Of a DNA stretch of 64,000 nucleotides, positions 25,808-36,189 are shown piece after piece. Positions within the stretch are counted from its first letter, which is position 1, and each line of letters opens with the position of its first letter. The stretch is taken from positions 7,430,501 through 7,494,500 of the forward strand of contig CM049410.1 in the NCBI GenBank assembly GCA_026929865.2, given 5' to 3'. This DNA comes from Hyperoplus lanceolatus (Eukaryota; Chordata; Actinopteri; Uranoscopiformes; Ammodytidae). The notes under the pieces were generated by a model that did not search any database, had not been told where the DNA came from, and saw only the letters and a list, made by a program, of their open reading frames with translations. Position numbers and translations under genes: made by a program.

Positions 25808-26162
25808 GCTCTCTGCTGGTCTGGACAGCCTCTAAAAGGTTCAGTTCAACAGGGGGCGTGGCCATGGACTGCAGTGGGGAGCTCCCTCTAAAGCAGTTTC
25901 TCTGCGTTTTATGTGGATTAGCGAGCAACATCAGCAGGCCAGATGTGCCTGTGTGTGTAGATTTAGGCGAGGTGGGTTGACCCAGAGGCAAGGGAGGTCC
26001 TTTCTGATTGGCTGACTGCGGATGACGATCTGAGTCAATGACATGCACTGTGGACAAGAAGACACAGTATAAATACATCCATCTCATTCCTTTTCTCTAC
26101 TTTGTCGGATTTTTCTCTTCTTTTTTTCTCTCTCCTTCGTCGGAGAGACGCATGCGCGCCCA

Positions 26163-26163
26163 G

Positions 26164-26197
<34 letters not shown>

Positions 26198-26198
26198 T
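26163..26198. repeat. (AC)n microsatellite
   Basis: AC run with a CAAAC interruption. Confidence 0.95.
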
Positions 26199-26544
26199 CC
26201 CTTCTCCTCCCCCCTCCGTCTACTCAGAATGGAAAAAGCAGATTCACTATCAGGTCATACCAGTAAAGGAACGCATGCTGATTTTTTTCTCCAAAAAGTG
26301 TAGACTCCACTATCTCTTTTCCAAACCCTGATATGCAGCAGTACAGTTTTTATTTTGTATTTAACTTTTATTTATACTGGAAAAACAAACATATCGAATA
26401 CAGAACAAGCTGACAAAAAGAGCCATAACCATTGAAACATTTAGACAGTGATGTAGAATGGCTGCAATGAAAATGACGTGGCTGAAAGTACAACATAGAT
26501 ATTTTCAATATAGCCTACACTATAGCTTATTTAAAACAGTTGCA

Positions 26545-26830
26545 GGTAGAGTTTGGCAGATTTAAGATAACATGACTTAAAGGATATGAAGGTATTTATG
26601 TTAATTTGTTGCTGTAATTTGATCCAGGTGTCAGGGGAACTGAATCTCAAAGCTGTCTTTCCAAGCTCAGATCTTACTTGTGGAACATAGAACATGAGCA
26701 TGTCAGTGGTGATTTTCCTGATCTTTTCCACCTTTGTCTCGGGACCCTCAAAATCAAACTTGCTGCCACTCAGAAACCAACACAGAAGCGTGCCGTCTGC
26801 CATCCACGTCACTGTCTGCTTGGAACGCAT
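26545..26830 (-). mobile_element. Degraded LINE 3' end
   Basis: The minus-strand frame ends with a segment containing VRSELGKTALRFSSPDTW and then IKLQQQI. The pattern Arg-x-Glu-Leu-Gly-Lys-x-Ala, then Phe-x-x-Pro-x-x-Trp-x-x-Leu-Gln, is characteristic of the carboxy-terminal tail of several fish LINE proteins and of some transposon-derived proteins. The upstream part (about 99 codons in total) has no recognised domain and no catalytic motif remains. I call it a relic with moderate confidence. Confidence 0.5.
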
Positions 26831-27163
26831 GCAAATGGAAAACTACTCGGATGACATAACATTAAAAAGTTTTCTGATTCTCTTGTGTGACGGTCATTCA
26901 TATCACTGTTCTCATTATGATGAGAAACCAAATAAAAATGTTGGGGAGGAGGGTGGGGGGGGGGGGCAGATGGGAGAGTGTACATATTGGATTCATGAGT
27001 GTAACAATTAAGAACATCTGGTTTCAAAAGGCAAAAAAAACAGAGGGGAAAAAATTGTATATTTGTCAGTGAAGCTCCTCCTCCAAGCTTCAGATGACGT
27101 TCCAATCGCGGCCGAACTAATATAATATGTTAGAGAGAGGAGGCTGAGCATGTTCACCTCCTA

Positions 27164-27195
27164 CCTCCCTCTCTCCCTCCCTCCCTCCCTCTCTC
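27164..27195. repeat. (CCCT)n tract
   Basis: Short tetranucleotide pyrimidine repeat. Confidence 0.9.
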
Positions 27196-27318
27196 ACTGG
27201 GCGTGCCTCCTCAGCCTGAGCTAGAGAACTCCCCAGGAATGTGGGATGAAGAGAGACAGCCAAATGGCTTCACAAGCTTTTAATGTGTTTCTATAGGTGT
27301 GTGCTTTTTGTATTACCC

Positions 27319-27320
27319 TG

Positions 27321-27353
<33 letters not shown>

Positions 27354-27370
27354 TTATATGTGTGTGTTTG
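27319..27370. repeat. (TG)n microsatellite
   Basis: TG runs with TTTG and TTTATA interruptions. Confidence 0.93.
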
Positions 27371-28843
27371 TTTGTTTTCATGTGTCAAAAGTTGTCTCAT
27401 GAGAATCAGCGTGCATGTGTAGGTTCATTCCAGTCAAATAAATCAATTTAGAGCGTCTTTAGTTTTCCATGCTTGTTAAATTTGTTCCCTATTCACAAAT
27501 CCAATATGAAGTAATAATGTAATGTAATAAAATGTAATGTAGTAGCACTAAGACAGTTCAGTTTGTAATGACTGATGCATTGAAGACAATATTAACACTG
27601 AGCCAAATAAACTTTATGAAAAAAACTGACAAGCATAATCAAGAAGCTTACCAGTTAAATTATGAGATAATACAATACAATAAAAAAAGGTACAGCCAGC
27701 CAATAACCAACCATCTGAACAGAAAAATGTAGTCAACTTTCCTGAAAGGTTATCGAATCAGCCATGGAGGAATATCCAGATCCTTCATAAATACATGTTG
27801 CCTATAACCAAAATACAATAGTTATGCATTCATAATTTAATAACTTAAATAGTAAAAGTGTAAAAGTATATGTGCATTATAAGATAAATGTTCTTAATGT
27901 TATAATTGTATGTAGGTGTAGCTTAGCCCTAATTGAACTATGTAACACACTGTTTGTGTCCATTGATATATACAATTGTATTGTATCATATCGTTGAACT
28001 AGTTCCCCTGGAATTGAAGTGGAGTAGAAGTAAAAGGTGGCATGAAATATGTAACCTTAGATGTATATGCTCAAATGCAGCACTGGCCCCAATATAACAC
28101 ATTTCTTATGATAATACGTTTAAAACATGGGGTTTGTCATTTATCTGAAGATGACTATCAGAGTTTATTTTAATGGAGAGAGTACCAATATGAATGATGC
28201 CAGCTCATCCTAAAAGAGTTGCATTGTGGGTTGTTTGCTGCCTAATTATGCAAAGCATGTCTGTTTAAAGTTTGAGAGATAGATTTAAAATTTTGCTGAA
28301 GTTAAAACTAGTGTTAACAAACTCTTTAACAAAACTGTCAACTTCTAAAGCACTTACATCAACTAAACTTTCCATAATCATGCTTAGCGCTATTCTGAAG
28401 GTGATAACAGAAGGATGTGTTCATATGCCGATTTATGATACACTTTGATATGAAAAACATGACGAAAATGAATTTGTAAGACCTGTGCATAGTTGACTTC
28501 TATGTAAAAACAGGAATAAAAAAAGGATGTATCCAAATCGGTTCCGTAAAAACTTGGACACTAATATGTTGTAAGACTTAGATAAAGACTCTGGCTTTAT
28601 CTAACATCCAGATATTGTTTTTTAAAGAGTGAATGAATATACAAATAATTAGGTAGATATTCCCAAATTAGCATACATTTGAAAGATTTCCTAAACAATG
28701 TATGTAAGTTATAAACCAGCAAAGTTTAATTATGATATTCAGAAGTTCACACTTTTTACCTATTTACCTGCACTGAATTTCAATGCAGTATATTTATTCA
28801 CACTTCTGTTTTTTTTAACTTCCACACTAACATGTATCCCTCC

Positions 28844-28848
<5 letters not shown>

Positions 28849-28891
<43 letters not shown>

Positions 28892-29010
28892 CCTCTATGT
28901 CTCTCTGCCTCTCTCAGTCAGCCTGTCTATGCCTGCCTCTGGCATACCTAAAGTTCCAGCCCACTTCTCCTAACAGTGTACGTCTCTCTCTCTCTCTCTC
29001 TCTCTCTCTG
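28849..29010. repeat. Two (TC)n tracts
   Basis: TC runs at 28,849-28,887 and 28,984-29,010, with CT-rich sequence between them. Confidence 0.95.
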
Positions 29011-29189
29011 CCGCTGCTCCTCAGCTTCTTCTCTTCCTTTAAGTGTTCTTTTTCCTCCCCTCTGCAACCTCTTTCCTGGCTTCACCAGATTACTACCACT
29101 GAATTGATACAGTCCCCACCAACATTTGAGTCTGTTGAAACTTTCCTGCACAACTGTGTGTGTGACTCTGTGACCACCCAAGCTTCGAA

Positions 29190-29238
29190 ACACACACACA
29201 CACACACACACGCACGCGCACACGCACGCACGCACGCG

Positions 29239-29287
<49 letters not shown>
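29190..29287. repeat. (AC)n/(ACGC)n microsatellite
   Basis: AC run with an internal CGCACGCGCACACGCACGCA block that could adopt alternating purine-pyrimidine (Z-DNA-prone) structure. Confidence 0.95.
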
Positions 29288-29288
<1 letters not shown>

Positions 29289-30233
29289 GCCTGTAGTCCC
29301 ATTACACTCGTTTGACCTCTGCCTATATCCAAACACATAGGGACAAGACTGCACAGGCATGCCATGTGGATATAGGGTTACCAGTTTGTTCAGGACACCC
29401 TCACACACAACAGGTCTCCCTCAGAGTGAGGAAGGGGTATTTAGATATGGACAAGAAGTAGTGTCACTGCTTCGTTTGTATTGAAAATAACTTGATAAGG
29501 TGAATTCTGAAGTTTGAGCACCAATGGTTCTGACACACCTTAAATAATGTTGTCTGGCCCTAACCCAACAAAAAAGACAACCAACGGACACAGCTACTAG
29601 ACGATCCCTACAATGCCCATGTTTTACAAACCTTTCCAAATGGTGCTAGCTGCCTTTCAAAACAAGCCATTTGTTTCCCTCTCGCAGATCAGTCTGGAAT
29701 TTCCCCCATCTCAGTGGAGAGGAGCCAAACAAAGAATGAAAAGGCTAATCAATTCCCGCATTCATACCTATTGTTCATCCTTTAAAGTAGAAGGCAGCTT
29801 CTGATTGGTTCATGCACTTGTCAGTCTAGCCAAGTGAGACCAGCCATCTCACAGGGCATCTCATATCACAGGGCATCTCACAAGCTTATTCGTCGATCCA
29901 TGTTGATGTCAACGACTACATGAGCCAATAGGGAGCTGCGTTCCACTAACGAACGGAGCCAGGCTCCTTCCAAAAATATATGATTGTGAAGCTTGTGCAA
30001 TATCAAGTTGGTTTTGCCAGACCAGTCTTAGTTTAAGTATTATGCTATGTATTGGTCATTATGCTGTTAATGCATCTTCTCATTTGAATCTGAATTGCCT
30101 TGTGCTCAGTTTAAACATACGTTAGCATAAAAGAAAATAAAGAAGTCTCACAACTCTGTCTCACATATACCATACAAATAAATAAATTAATAGATGAAAA
30201 AACATAATGATACAATAAAGTTATACTCCTAGC

Positions 30234-32185
30234 CAGGGCTGTACAGTGCGAAAGTTTTGATCGCATTTGCTACTGAAATTGATCACGTGCGATGATGAAT
30301 ACAAATCCATTAGCACTCGTGCGACAGGTTGCTAATGAGGAGAGGCTGTCTTTGAAACACAGAGGAGAGCTGCACAACACTGCTTAGAGGGCTCTACATT
30401 AACACTCTAAATGGGGGTAAATATAGACTTAGGCAAGTAGGCTAAGTTATTGAGTCCACCCTCCACTTTGGCTGGTGAAAGATATGTGTCCTCGGGATCT
30501 GTGTTTGTGCAGCGATTCTAGGTATAAAAACTTCACCAACGGTAATTACCGGAAGGAGACGCCGCAGTTAAATTAGCGCGTGTACAAACAGAACATTTCC
30601 TGTGCGCCTTCACATTAAAAGCCTGTTACTAGCCAAACATGGGTTGACTTTTATTTTGAAGCCGGTAAGAACAGGAAGTTAGCACTTTTTTCTAGCTTGA
30701 AAGGCAACTCATTCAGCTGCAGCGAGCAGTCAACAGTAGCCTAGTCTATTCAAACAAAGTTCTAAATAAGCCACTGAAAAGCTACTCCCAACACATTTAC
30801 AACAACCTATTTAATTTATCCTAAATTGTACCAATATGTAGGGGAGAACGGGGTAATCTGAGCCACTTTTTACATTTGCTCCCCTCTAAGCGAGCTAAAA
30901 TGATTTATCACTCAAATTTACACATTTCCCATTAATTCAGGATGTTTCTTAGAAATGGGCATTAGCAGATTTTTTTCAAGACAAAGTTCAGTGAAAATAT
31001 GTTTTAATAAGATTCAAATGAAAGATAGAACCAGTTAGATTAGAACACAGTCTTGGGGTCAGAACACAGGACCCTTAGAGCCAGCTAGGGTCTGGGGTTC
31101 AAAGCATAGGAAAATCAGAACCAGCGAGAACAGCCTGGGACTCAGAACATAGGAGAAGACCCAACTGGATTATAACATAAGCCTGTCATACTATACAACT
31201 AGGCCTACTCTACATTCCAGCCCTGAAGGTTACAGGGAAAGATGAGAAGGTGCTCTTTCCGTGTGGTTGCCCAAGGTCGTCTTCCTGGTGTATTTCCTTG
31301 GCATGATGGCTTTTCTACAATGTGTATGACATTAAAATAAAACATATGACATGTAATATTACATTAAAACATGTTTAAGACTAAACTTAACTTGTGCCTC
31401 ATGGTGGGGCACAGCATTTGGCTGACTTTCCCCCACCACCACAATTTGAGAAAAAACTACCTCTCTTAGCATTTCAGGCTAATTTTCAGTTATCAGCATC
31501 ACATGGTTTCATATGTTGGTAGTTCATCAACACGTATGATAGAAGTTTTTCTACGTGAATACATTTGCTTTGGCACAACAGCTGATTAAGTTGACAGCAA
31601 GAAAATTTACTTTTTCATGCAAAATACCTATTTTGGTGAAAAAAACATGCTTACCACAGCACCATGAGGTCCTCTCTTTCAGGGCCAAGGGGAAATGAGA
31701 GGGGCTTGAAAACATATATCTCATATAACCACAAATGTTTTCTGTTTTCTAGATAAAGGGGGTGGCTCACATTACCCGATGCCTCAGATTCCCCCGTTCT
31801 CCCCGATACTTATTTATTTAATAGGCTATGTTTAATGTTTTAAAGTTTGGTTTTAATTAACAAAAGGACATTATAATAATAATAATTCTGAATCAGCAAA
31901 ATATTGCAATTGGCAGGTTAGATTCTTTTGTCTAAATTGCAATCAGTGCACCCCTATTCATTTTTCCATATTTATTACTGCACACACTAGGATATAATAT
32001 TAATTGAGAATCACAAATGAGACCAAGATGACAGGCTCAAAGGTAATTAGAACGAAATGCAAGGGTTAAGGTTATGCAAGTTTTCGATCATACTTTGTGT
32101 GCTACCAAATTTATTTTTGTGCTACTGAATTTTTTTGCTTGCTAGCACCAGTGCTACCACCTAAAACAATAAGCGTACAGCCCTG
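30234..32185 (+). mobile_element. hAT-like transposon, copy 2, with perfect 8-bp target duplication
   Basis: The ends CAGGGCTGTACAGTGCGA and GTACAGCCCTG match the copy at 12,663-13,610. The element is flanked by the perfect 8-bp direct repeat CTCCTAGC (30,226-30,233 and 32,186-32,193), diagnostic of hAT-type insertion. Without a nested 964-bp insertion (30,841-31,804) its length is 988 bp, close to the 948 bp of copy 1. No transposase frame is present. Confidence 0.93.
30841..31804. mobile_element. Nested terminal-inverted-repeat transposon
   Basis: Starts GGGGAGAACGGGGTAATCTG and ends with the near-perfect inverse (complement GGGGAGAACGGGGGAATCTG), with about 22 of 24 end positions matching. 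It interrupts the hAT-like element at a site that reads AATGTATACTTA in the uninterrupted copy 1, so the empty site can be seen directly. A TA-type duplication is likely, but neighbouring bases are changed. No transposase frame is present and I cannot name the superfamily. Confidence 0.85.
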
Positions 32186-32193
32186 CTCCTAGC

Positions 32194-33140
32194 TAACGTG
32201 AACCATCATGTGTTCACTGGCTCTACAGCACAGGTGCCAGTCAAAGGTGTTATGCAGGGAAAGCCATTAACCACCGCGGGGCAACAACAGGTGTGGACTT
32301 CACAATCAGACACTGCTGCAGTTGTCTCCCAGAGAAAATGTTGTAAATTCTTGAAATTGTAGGGGAGCAAGTCGGTACATTTGGAGCTTATTTTGCATGT
32401 GTTTTACAGCAAAAAGCAATTGAAACTAATTCAAGAGCTGCCAAATAACACTCCATGTACGATGAACGCAGCCATGAAGAGATTGGCCAACATAAGTATG
32501 TTTCTTTTGTGGAAGAGCGCATTAACATAAATGAAGTCAGTGTGGGCCAGAATGAATAAGGTTCAACTGAAGTTGTGGAAGAGTTAACGTTGTTGTTCAT
32601 TTGTTACCTATTGCTATTACGGTCCATTTTCAACAGTTTGTAAGAAATAAAAAATATTAAAAATACTGCGAAGACTTCTGTAAAATACCAATACACATAA
32701 ACACATCTGAAAATAAGTTCTGGGAACTTTATCAAACAAAACTAGTGACCCTGGCTTTGCAACCAAATCTCAAGGTGCTAATTAGGTACTAAAACTTATA
32801 AACTTAGTCAGAAGAAATGGACACATTATTTTTCTCAACATTGAATCACCCAAGAAGACATTCCAAACCCTTCCAACAATTAACATTTCAAAGCTACAGA
32901 AATATATCGGCTCCCCTACTAGTTATCAAAACACCAAATGAAGGTACATTGTCTTGAAGTAAAAAAAGCATGACTAGCGCATGGAGGCTTTTGGCTAGGG
33001 CTTTCAGTGTGGCAATGCTAGTTTTTGTGCTTGTGTTGTACACCATTCATCTAAGGCAGTGGTCACCAACATTTCTAAGCCCAAGATCACTAACCTGTGC
33101 CCTGGGGAAATGCATTTGCTAATAGCGACACCTTAGATTA
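32194..33140. other. Intergenic sequence, nothing recognised
   Basis: AT-rich DNA with only short frames and no repeat ends or splice series that I can support. Confidence 0.5.
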
Positions 33141-33143
33141 TAA

Positions 33144-33201
33144 GGTGACACTATTGTGACTCCAGATCAGAAGGTTGTGTGTTCAAATCACATCAGGGTC
33201 A
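33144..33201 (+). pseudogene. tRNA-Trp-like fragment (tRNA pseudogene or SINE head)
   Basis: The stretch GACTCCAGATCAGAAGG (CCA anticodon at 33,162-33,164), then GTTCAAATCACATCAGGGTC, matches the anticodon arm, T arm and 3' acceptor strand of vertebrate tRNA-Trp. The 5' half (D arm and acceptor strand) is not recognisable. It is therefore a truncated or decayed tRNA copy, or the head of a tRNA-derived SINE. It is not expected to be functional. Confidence 0.65.
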
Positions 33202-33589
33202 AACATTTAAGGGGTGTTTACCAGGGTGACAATGCCTACTTCATGGGGCATGAAGTACCACAAAGTGGGTTTTCAAACATACCTTGTTAGGGCCCGTCTT
33301 TCCATTTGATCCAAACTTAAAATACAGGCGTGAAACCTCCCGTGGACCGCGCTGCGGACTAAACAAGTGATCTCGATCTGGATCATACCGGACCATGTTT
33401 CGGTCAGTGTCCAGTGTGAGGACAGTTGTTGGATGGTTCTGACTTTCCGACCAATTATAGGAAGTCCTGGCAGGCGATTGCCAGTCACACAGAGGAGAAA
33501 CGAGCAGCTGACTGGGGAACTGTAGGTCGGGCGATTTTTTATAATTTTTTTTATATGCAACGGTAGTCAAAATATGGGGTGTGTATTGT

Positions 33590-33842
33590 CTGGGCGGCTG
33601 CCTGAACTATACAGCGCTGCAGCGCTTCATTCAAACTATTGAAGGCTACCGCCGAATAGAAAGGCTTACGCCAGACGCACGCCCATCTTCAAACCAATCA
33701 ATGTCCAGTATAGGGGGCACAGCCCATGTAGGTGACACACAGGATGTGGGTATGTCATGGAAAGTTATTTAGTGCGCTGGCAAAACTGCAAATATGAAAC
33801 CAAACCTACACAGATCAAATCCATACAGGGGATTAAAACAAG
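33590..33842 (+). repeat. Unit 0: orphan copy of the gene-unit 3' flank
   Basis: This segment (from ACTATACAGCGCTGCAG through TCAATGTCCAGTATAGGGGG to TCCATACAGGGGATTAAAA) matches the sequence downstream of both gene copies (about 36,190-36,430 and 52,390-52,620). It joins directly to the 5' boundary of gene unit 1 at AGAGTCCCTATTTAAGACG. It therefore looks like the remaining 3' end of an earlier, now lost unit of the same tandem array and preserves an uninterrupted unit/unit junction. Confidence 0.8.
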
Positions 33843-34112
33843 AGTCCCTATTTAAGACGTTGGTACGGATTGTTAGGTGCGAAAGTCCCCTTAATCCCCT
33901 TCAGCTTGTGAAACGAGTCAACATTTTAACCAGATCTCAATTTTATCTTAGTATGAATTGATATGGGAATATCCACCACAATCATCAGAAACAAAAACAA
34001 ATTAGGAAATATCTTTGCGACAAAAGGGATCAAGGTCTTCATCAGTGCATAGCTTTTGAGCCACCTACTGAGTCATGCACCAGCAGCTGCCCATTGTTAA
34101 CTCATTAAGCTC

Positions 34113-34148
34113 TGATTGGTCATGGCTGGTCTCTGGCAACATTTATAA
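34113..34148 (+). promoter_or_regulatory. Core promoter of gene copy 1 (ATTGG and TATA box)
   Basis: TTTATAA (34,142-34,148) lies 41 bp before the start codon, with an inverted CCAAT word (GATTGG, 34,113-34,119) about 25 bp upstream. Both elements are identical before copy 2. A start site near 34,170-34,180 would give a very short 5' UTR. Compared with copy 2, copy 1 lacks about 64 bp roughly 120 bp upstream of the TATA box. Confidence 0.65.
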
Positions 34149-34188
34149 CCCATCACATTTGCCATGTTCATCAGTGGTGCCCTTCACG

Positions 34189-35549
34189 ATGAAGACTGCA
34201 CAATTCTTTTCAGGGTGAGTAGCTGCCATGCTTTAAGTTGCCTTTTGGTTGGTGTTTGGGAAACTATTGTTGACACTTTTTTCTTCTTCGAAATTGTTTC
34301 AGGGCCTCCCTCTTTGCTTTGCTGATTGTGGATGTGTGCTGCTTCCCTGTTGAACAAGGTAATGTTTCATCCAATGGAGTTAAACATGGCATGTTGCTGT
34401 TGACTTCTTCCCTGATTAAACTTGCATTATTTTGTACCCAGGATCTAATCCAAGTGATTCATATCGTGGTGGTTATGCCAAATCTGATTTTGGCTCTAAA
34501 CAAGCCGTACCTTCTGGCTACCCTTCTCCTGGAGATATGCCTTACATTGCTCCCTCCAGCTATTCGGGTTCAAAGGTGCCAAGCCATACCAGCTCTGCAC
34601 AACCAGGTACTGCTTTTGTTTGCTTAAAAAAAAAGGTTTGACATCAGGCAATTGTTCTATGCCTTAAGGGTATCCAATATCGGCATGAACTTATTCCTGG
34701 GATGAGGTTCAGTTACATACTCTAAATTTCTGTACCCAGGATACAATCCCAGTGACTCCCATGGTCGTGGTTACACCTATTCTGATGTTGGCTCTGAACA
34801 AGCTGCATCTTCTGGCTACCCTTCTCCTGAAGTTAAGTCTTGCAGTGTTCCCTCCAGCCACACAGCTGGGGTTTTTGGGGATTTCAAAATTAAACTCCAA
34901 GTTTGGCCTCAGTCTATGTTTATGATAACAAATATGGGCTTGAACAGTAATTCCTTGGATGAGTTTATTATAGCAACCTACTCTGAATTTCTGTCTTATA
35001 GGCTTCCAATGGCTTGTTGCTCCTCCAAGTCCTGCCTCTGGAGGTGAGAAAATGTCATTAGGTCACATGAAGCCAGCTGGACCACTGTACCAGGCAGGAG
35101 AGTTGTCCACTTATGCAAACATCATTGAGGCTGGCGACTCCCAGAAGGAGACAGAGGAGCATGGCTACATGAAGCCAGCTGGACCAATGTACCAGGCAGG
35201 AGAGTTGTCCACTTATGCAAACATCATTGAGACTGGTGACTCCCAGAAGGAGACAGAGGAGCATGGCTACATGCACCCACCACCCGAAATGGGTTACGGT
35301 GCTGTACACCAAGTCATCAGCCATCAACAACCACAGTCTGGCAAGGCTCTTTACCCTCCCTATGACTATATGTTCCTGACTGGCCAGTATCCTCCAGGCA
35401 TCGTCACTCTATACACGAGTAGCCATGAGCAGGGGTCGGACAACTGGCACGACGTTCATTATGTGAGGGACTACGTACGTCATCATGGTCCTGCACAGCA
35501 GACCATGGCCTACAGTGATGACTTTTCGTCCCCCCAGATCTTATCCTAA
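34189..35549 (+). CDS. Secreted Tyr/Gly/Pro/Ser-rich repeat protein, copy 1 (family not recognised)
   Basis: Proposed join 34,189-34,214, 34,303-34,358, 34,442-34,606 and 35,002-35,549, 264 residues. All introns have GT and AG ends. Exons 1-2 encode a signal peptide (MKTAQFFSG, then LFALLIVDVCC), with cleavage likely just after the Cys pair. Exon 3 encodes a Ser/Gly/Tyr/Pro-rich segment (NPSDSYRGGY, SGYPSPGDMPY). The last coding exon has two tandem 34-residue repeats (MKPAGP, YQAGELSTYANIIE, GDSQKETEEHGY), then a Tyr-rich C-terminal region (YPPYDYMFLTGQYPPG, HYVRDYVRHHG). The mature product has no cysteine. The start was chosen because it opens the signal peptide 41 bp after the TATA box and is conserved in copy 2. 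An extra exon-like segment (34,740-34,870) is omitted because no in-frame donor is convincing. The function is unknown. A secreted matrix or coat protein is possible, but that is inference from composition only. Confidence 0.72.
34740..34870 (+). other. Exon-3-like duplicated exon, probably skipped or alternative (copy 1)
   Basis: After the acceptor TGTACCCAG comes an open segment (GYNPSDSHGRGYTYSD, then SSGYPSPEV) that parallels exon 3, so it arose by exon duplication. It enters in phase 1 like its neighbours, but the nearest donor (GGG/GTTTTT) is phase 0 and would frameshift the last exon. A weak phase-1 donor (AACA/GTAATT) lies at 34,946. Joining exon 3 directly to the last exon keeps the frame, so this exon is likely cryptic or degenerating. 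It would introduce the only mature-chain cysteine. Confidence 0.55.
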
Positions 35550-35830
35550 AGACAGTCTGTCTAGGGTCCTGCAATGGCTGGCTATAGACAAGATGACGCG
35601 CAGGTTCGTTTACCTGAGTCTTACTATAGAAGCGTCACAGCCAGCTCAGTTTGAAAAGCCAATTCTCGGCCGAGCAGGTGGCCATGACATGGACAAGATA
35701 TGTTGATAAGCACAAATTACTATCGAGAGCTTGCAGCAACTTGCACTAATTATGTTTTTTCTTGCCTTTCAGTTTGGATACTAATGGCAGATTCCCTACA
35801 GCATGAACAAGGCTTTCTGAATTCAATAAA
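35550..35830 (+). terminator. 3' UTR with terminal exon and AATAAA signal, copy 1
   Basis: AATAAA lies at 35,825-35,830. A strong acceptor (TTCTTGCCTTTCAG, ending 35,772) precedes a short terminal exon. The matching donor is intact in copy 2 (ATATG/GTAAGC) but altered in copy 1 (ATATGTTGATAAGC), so copy 1 may retain this intron in its 3' UTR. In the CDS frame beyond the TAA stop, after a second stop, the sequence again looks protein-like (GPAMAGYRQDDAQVR). Confidence 0.6.
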
Positions 35831-36114
35831 GACTGTCAAATAATGTGGCTTCAAGTTCTCCTTTTTAAATACTTTTGCAAACACTGACCTCAAATTTAGT
35901 TAAGTGGACTAAACTGCCACAACATAGCTACGTTATAGCATCAAAACTAGCCAAGATTGGTTTTAAGCATATCCACCTTGTCTTGAGAATTTTTTTAATT
36001 TAAGCAAATTCCTTGTTGTGTGACTGCTGGGTGACCATTTTCTCTGCAGGTAAAACAAGGTTTAAGTGAGGGCTGAATTTACCTATTTACAGTAGTGACT
36101 GAGGTTAGACCCTC

Positions 36115-36185
36115 AACCCCAAGGAGCACCTGGTGGCTCACTGGGTACCAGGTTACGTCGTTGACTCTGGCTCAGACCCTTTAAT
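36115..36185 (+). repeat. tRNA-like SINE head remnant (also at 52,313-52,383)
   Basis: AAGGAGCACCTGGTGGCTCA followed by CTGGGTA resembles the acceptor strand and A box of a tRNA-derived SINE. No B box follows. It is present in the 3' flank of both gene units. Confidence 0.35.
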
Positions 36186-36189
36186 GCAG

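Noticed and set aside
34319-34627. 102-codon plus-strand frame spanning gene copy 1 exons 2-3 (repeated at 50,611-50,964)
   Set aside because: It reads through an intron and uses a different frame in exon 3. The spliced model gives a signal peptide and coherent repeats conserved between copies.
35190-35240. ITIM-like motif (STYANI) in the 34-residue repeat as evidence for a signalling receptor
   Set aside because: The motif is short and fits by chance. The protein has a signal peptide but no membrane segment, so a cytoplasmic signalling role is not supported.
34189-35549. Assignment of the duplicated gene to egg-envelope (ZP) or mineral-matrix (SCPP) families
   Set aside because: No ZP-domain cysteines are present. 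SCPP genes characteristically use phase-0 introns, whereas these introns are phase 2 and phase 1. Composition alone is insufficient.
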